Shown: positions 7,637 to 7,793 of the stretch, in pieces
Layout of the letters: the number at the start of each line of letters is the position of its first letter
Position numbering within the stretch: the first letter of the stretch is position 1
Assembly: GCA_021779655.1 (NCBI GenBank)
Contig: JAJYAF010000089.1
Span: 1 to 7,793, forward strand
Length of the DNA stretch: 7,793 nucleotides
Source of the DNA: Pseudomonadota bacterium
GTDB taxonomy: Bacteria; Pseudomonadota; Alphaproteobacteria; Acetobacterales; Acetobacteraceae
Direction: 5' to 3'
Program-made: the position numbers and the translations under genes
The notes under the pieces: model-generated
Databases searched by the model: none
What the model saw: only the letters and a program-made list of their open reading frames with translations
Told to the model about the DNA's origin: nothing

Positions 7637-7645
7637 AAGGAGAGG
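7637..7645 (+). promoter_or_regulatory. Ribosome binding site of the DUF983 gene
   Basis: AAGGAGAGG contains a near-consensus AGGAG (7638-7642) 8 nt before the ATG at 7651. It is the best ribosome site in the window. It favours 7651 over the later in-frame ATGs at 7681 and 7723. Confidence 0.75.
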
Positions 7646-7650
7646 GACAA

Positions 7651-7793
7651 ATGCCGCAAATTTATCCCACCGAGAAGGTGATGGCTGCCACCGATGTTCC
7701 GCCCCTGCCAGGCTGGGGAACCATGCTGGGCCGGGGGGCGCTGATGCGCTGTCCCGCCTGTGGCGGCGCCGGTATTTTCCAGGGCTTCATCAC
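7651..7793 (+). CDS. DUF983 family protein, N-terminal part (cut by window edge)
   Basis: The frame is open from ATG 7651 to the end of the window, giving 47 residues and an incomplete codon. A proline-rich N-terminal stretch (PPLPGWG, residues 17-23) leads to LMRCPACGGAGIFQGFI, with Cys34 and Cys37 in a CPxCG zinc-ribbon half followed by GxGxxFxG-like residues. This matches the start of DUF983 proteins, small membrane proteins of unknown function common in Alphaproteobacteria, in which two hydrophobic helices usually follow; those would be outside the window. The gap of 107 nt from kdpE and its own strong ribosome site suggest a separate gene not necessarily linked to potassium uptake. Other zinc-ribbon membrane proteins are possible because only the N-terminus is visible. 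Confidence 0.75.
   Translation, partial: MPQIYPTEKVMAATDVPPLPGWGTMLGRGALMRCPACGGAGIFQGFI

Overview
The window carries most of a high-affinity potassium uptake (Kdp) locus from a GC-rich Gram-negative bacterium. Strong codon-position GC bias, the proteobacterial domain layout of KdpD, a periplasmic DUF2147 protein and a DUF983 protein all suggest an alphaproteobacterium, perhaps a sphingomonad or acetic-acid-bacterium relative. The lineage is inferred, not proven.

Layout. Positions 1-1040 hold the 3' part of kdpA, which is open at the left edge. kdpB (1053-3089) and kdpC (3102-3677) follow on the + strand, each after a 12-nt gap with a recognisable ribosome binding site. These encode the K+ channel-like subunit, the P-type ATPase and the small membrane-anchored subunit of KdpFABC. 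A small secreted DUF2147 protein then lies on the - strand (3708-4097), tail-to-tail with kdpC and head-to-head with kdpD. The two-component system kdpD (4236-6857) and kdpE (6854-7543) follows on the + strand with a 4-nt GTGA overlap. After a 107-nt gap, a DUF983-type zinc-ribbon membrane protein begins at 7651 and runs off the right edge.

How the genes work together. KdpD should sense K+ limitation or osmotic stress and phosphorylate KdpE, which activates the kdp structural operon; that promoter lies left of the window. The antisense DUF2147 gene separates the transporter genes from the regulator genes. kdpDE therefore probably has its own promoter in the 138-nt divergent region (4098-4235), unlike enterobacterial kdpFABCDE.

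All catalytic motifs checked in KdpB, KdpD and KdpE are intact. I see no insertion sequence, CRISPR array, tRNA, rRNA or frameshift. No gap without a gene exceeds 138 nt. I found no credible new system. The points worth a second look are the inserted DUF2147 gene, a perfect 12-bp stem at its 3' end, and a short GC-rich palindrome upstream of kdpD.
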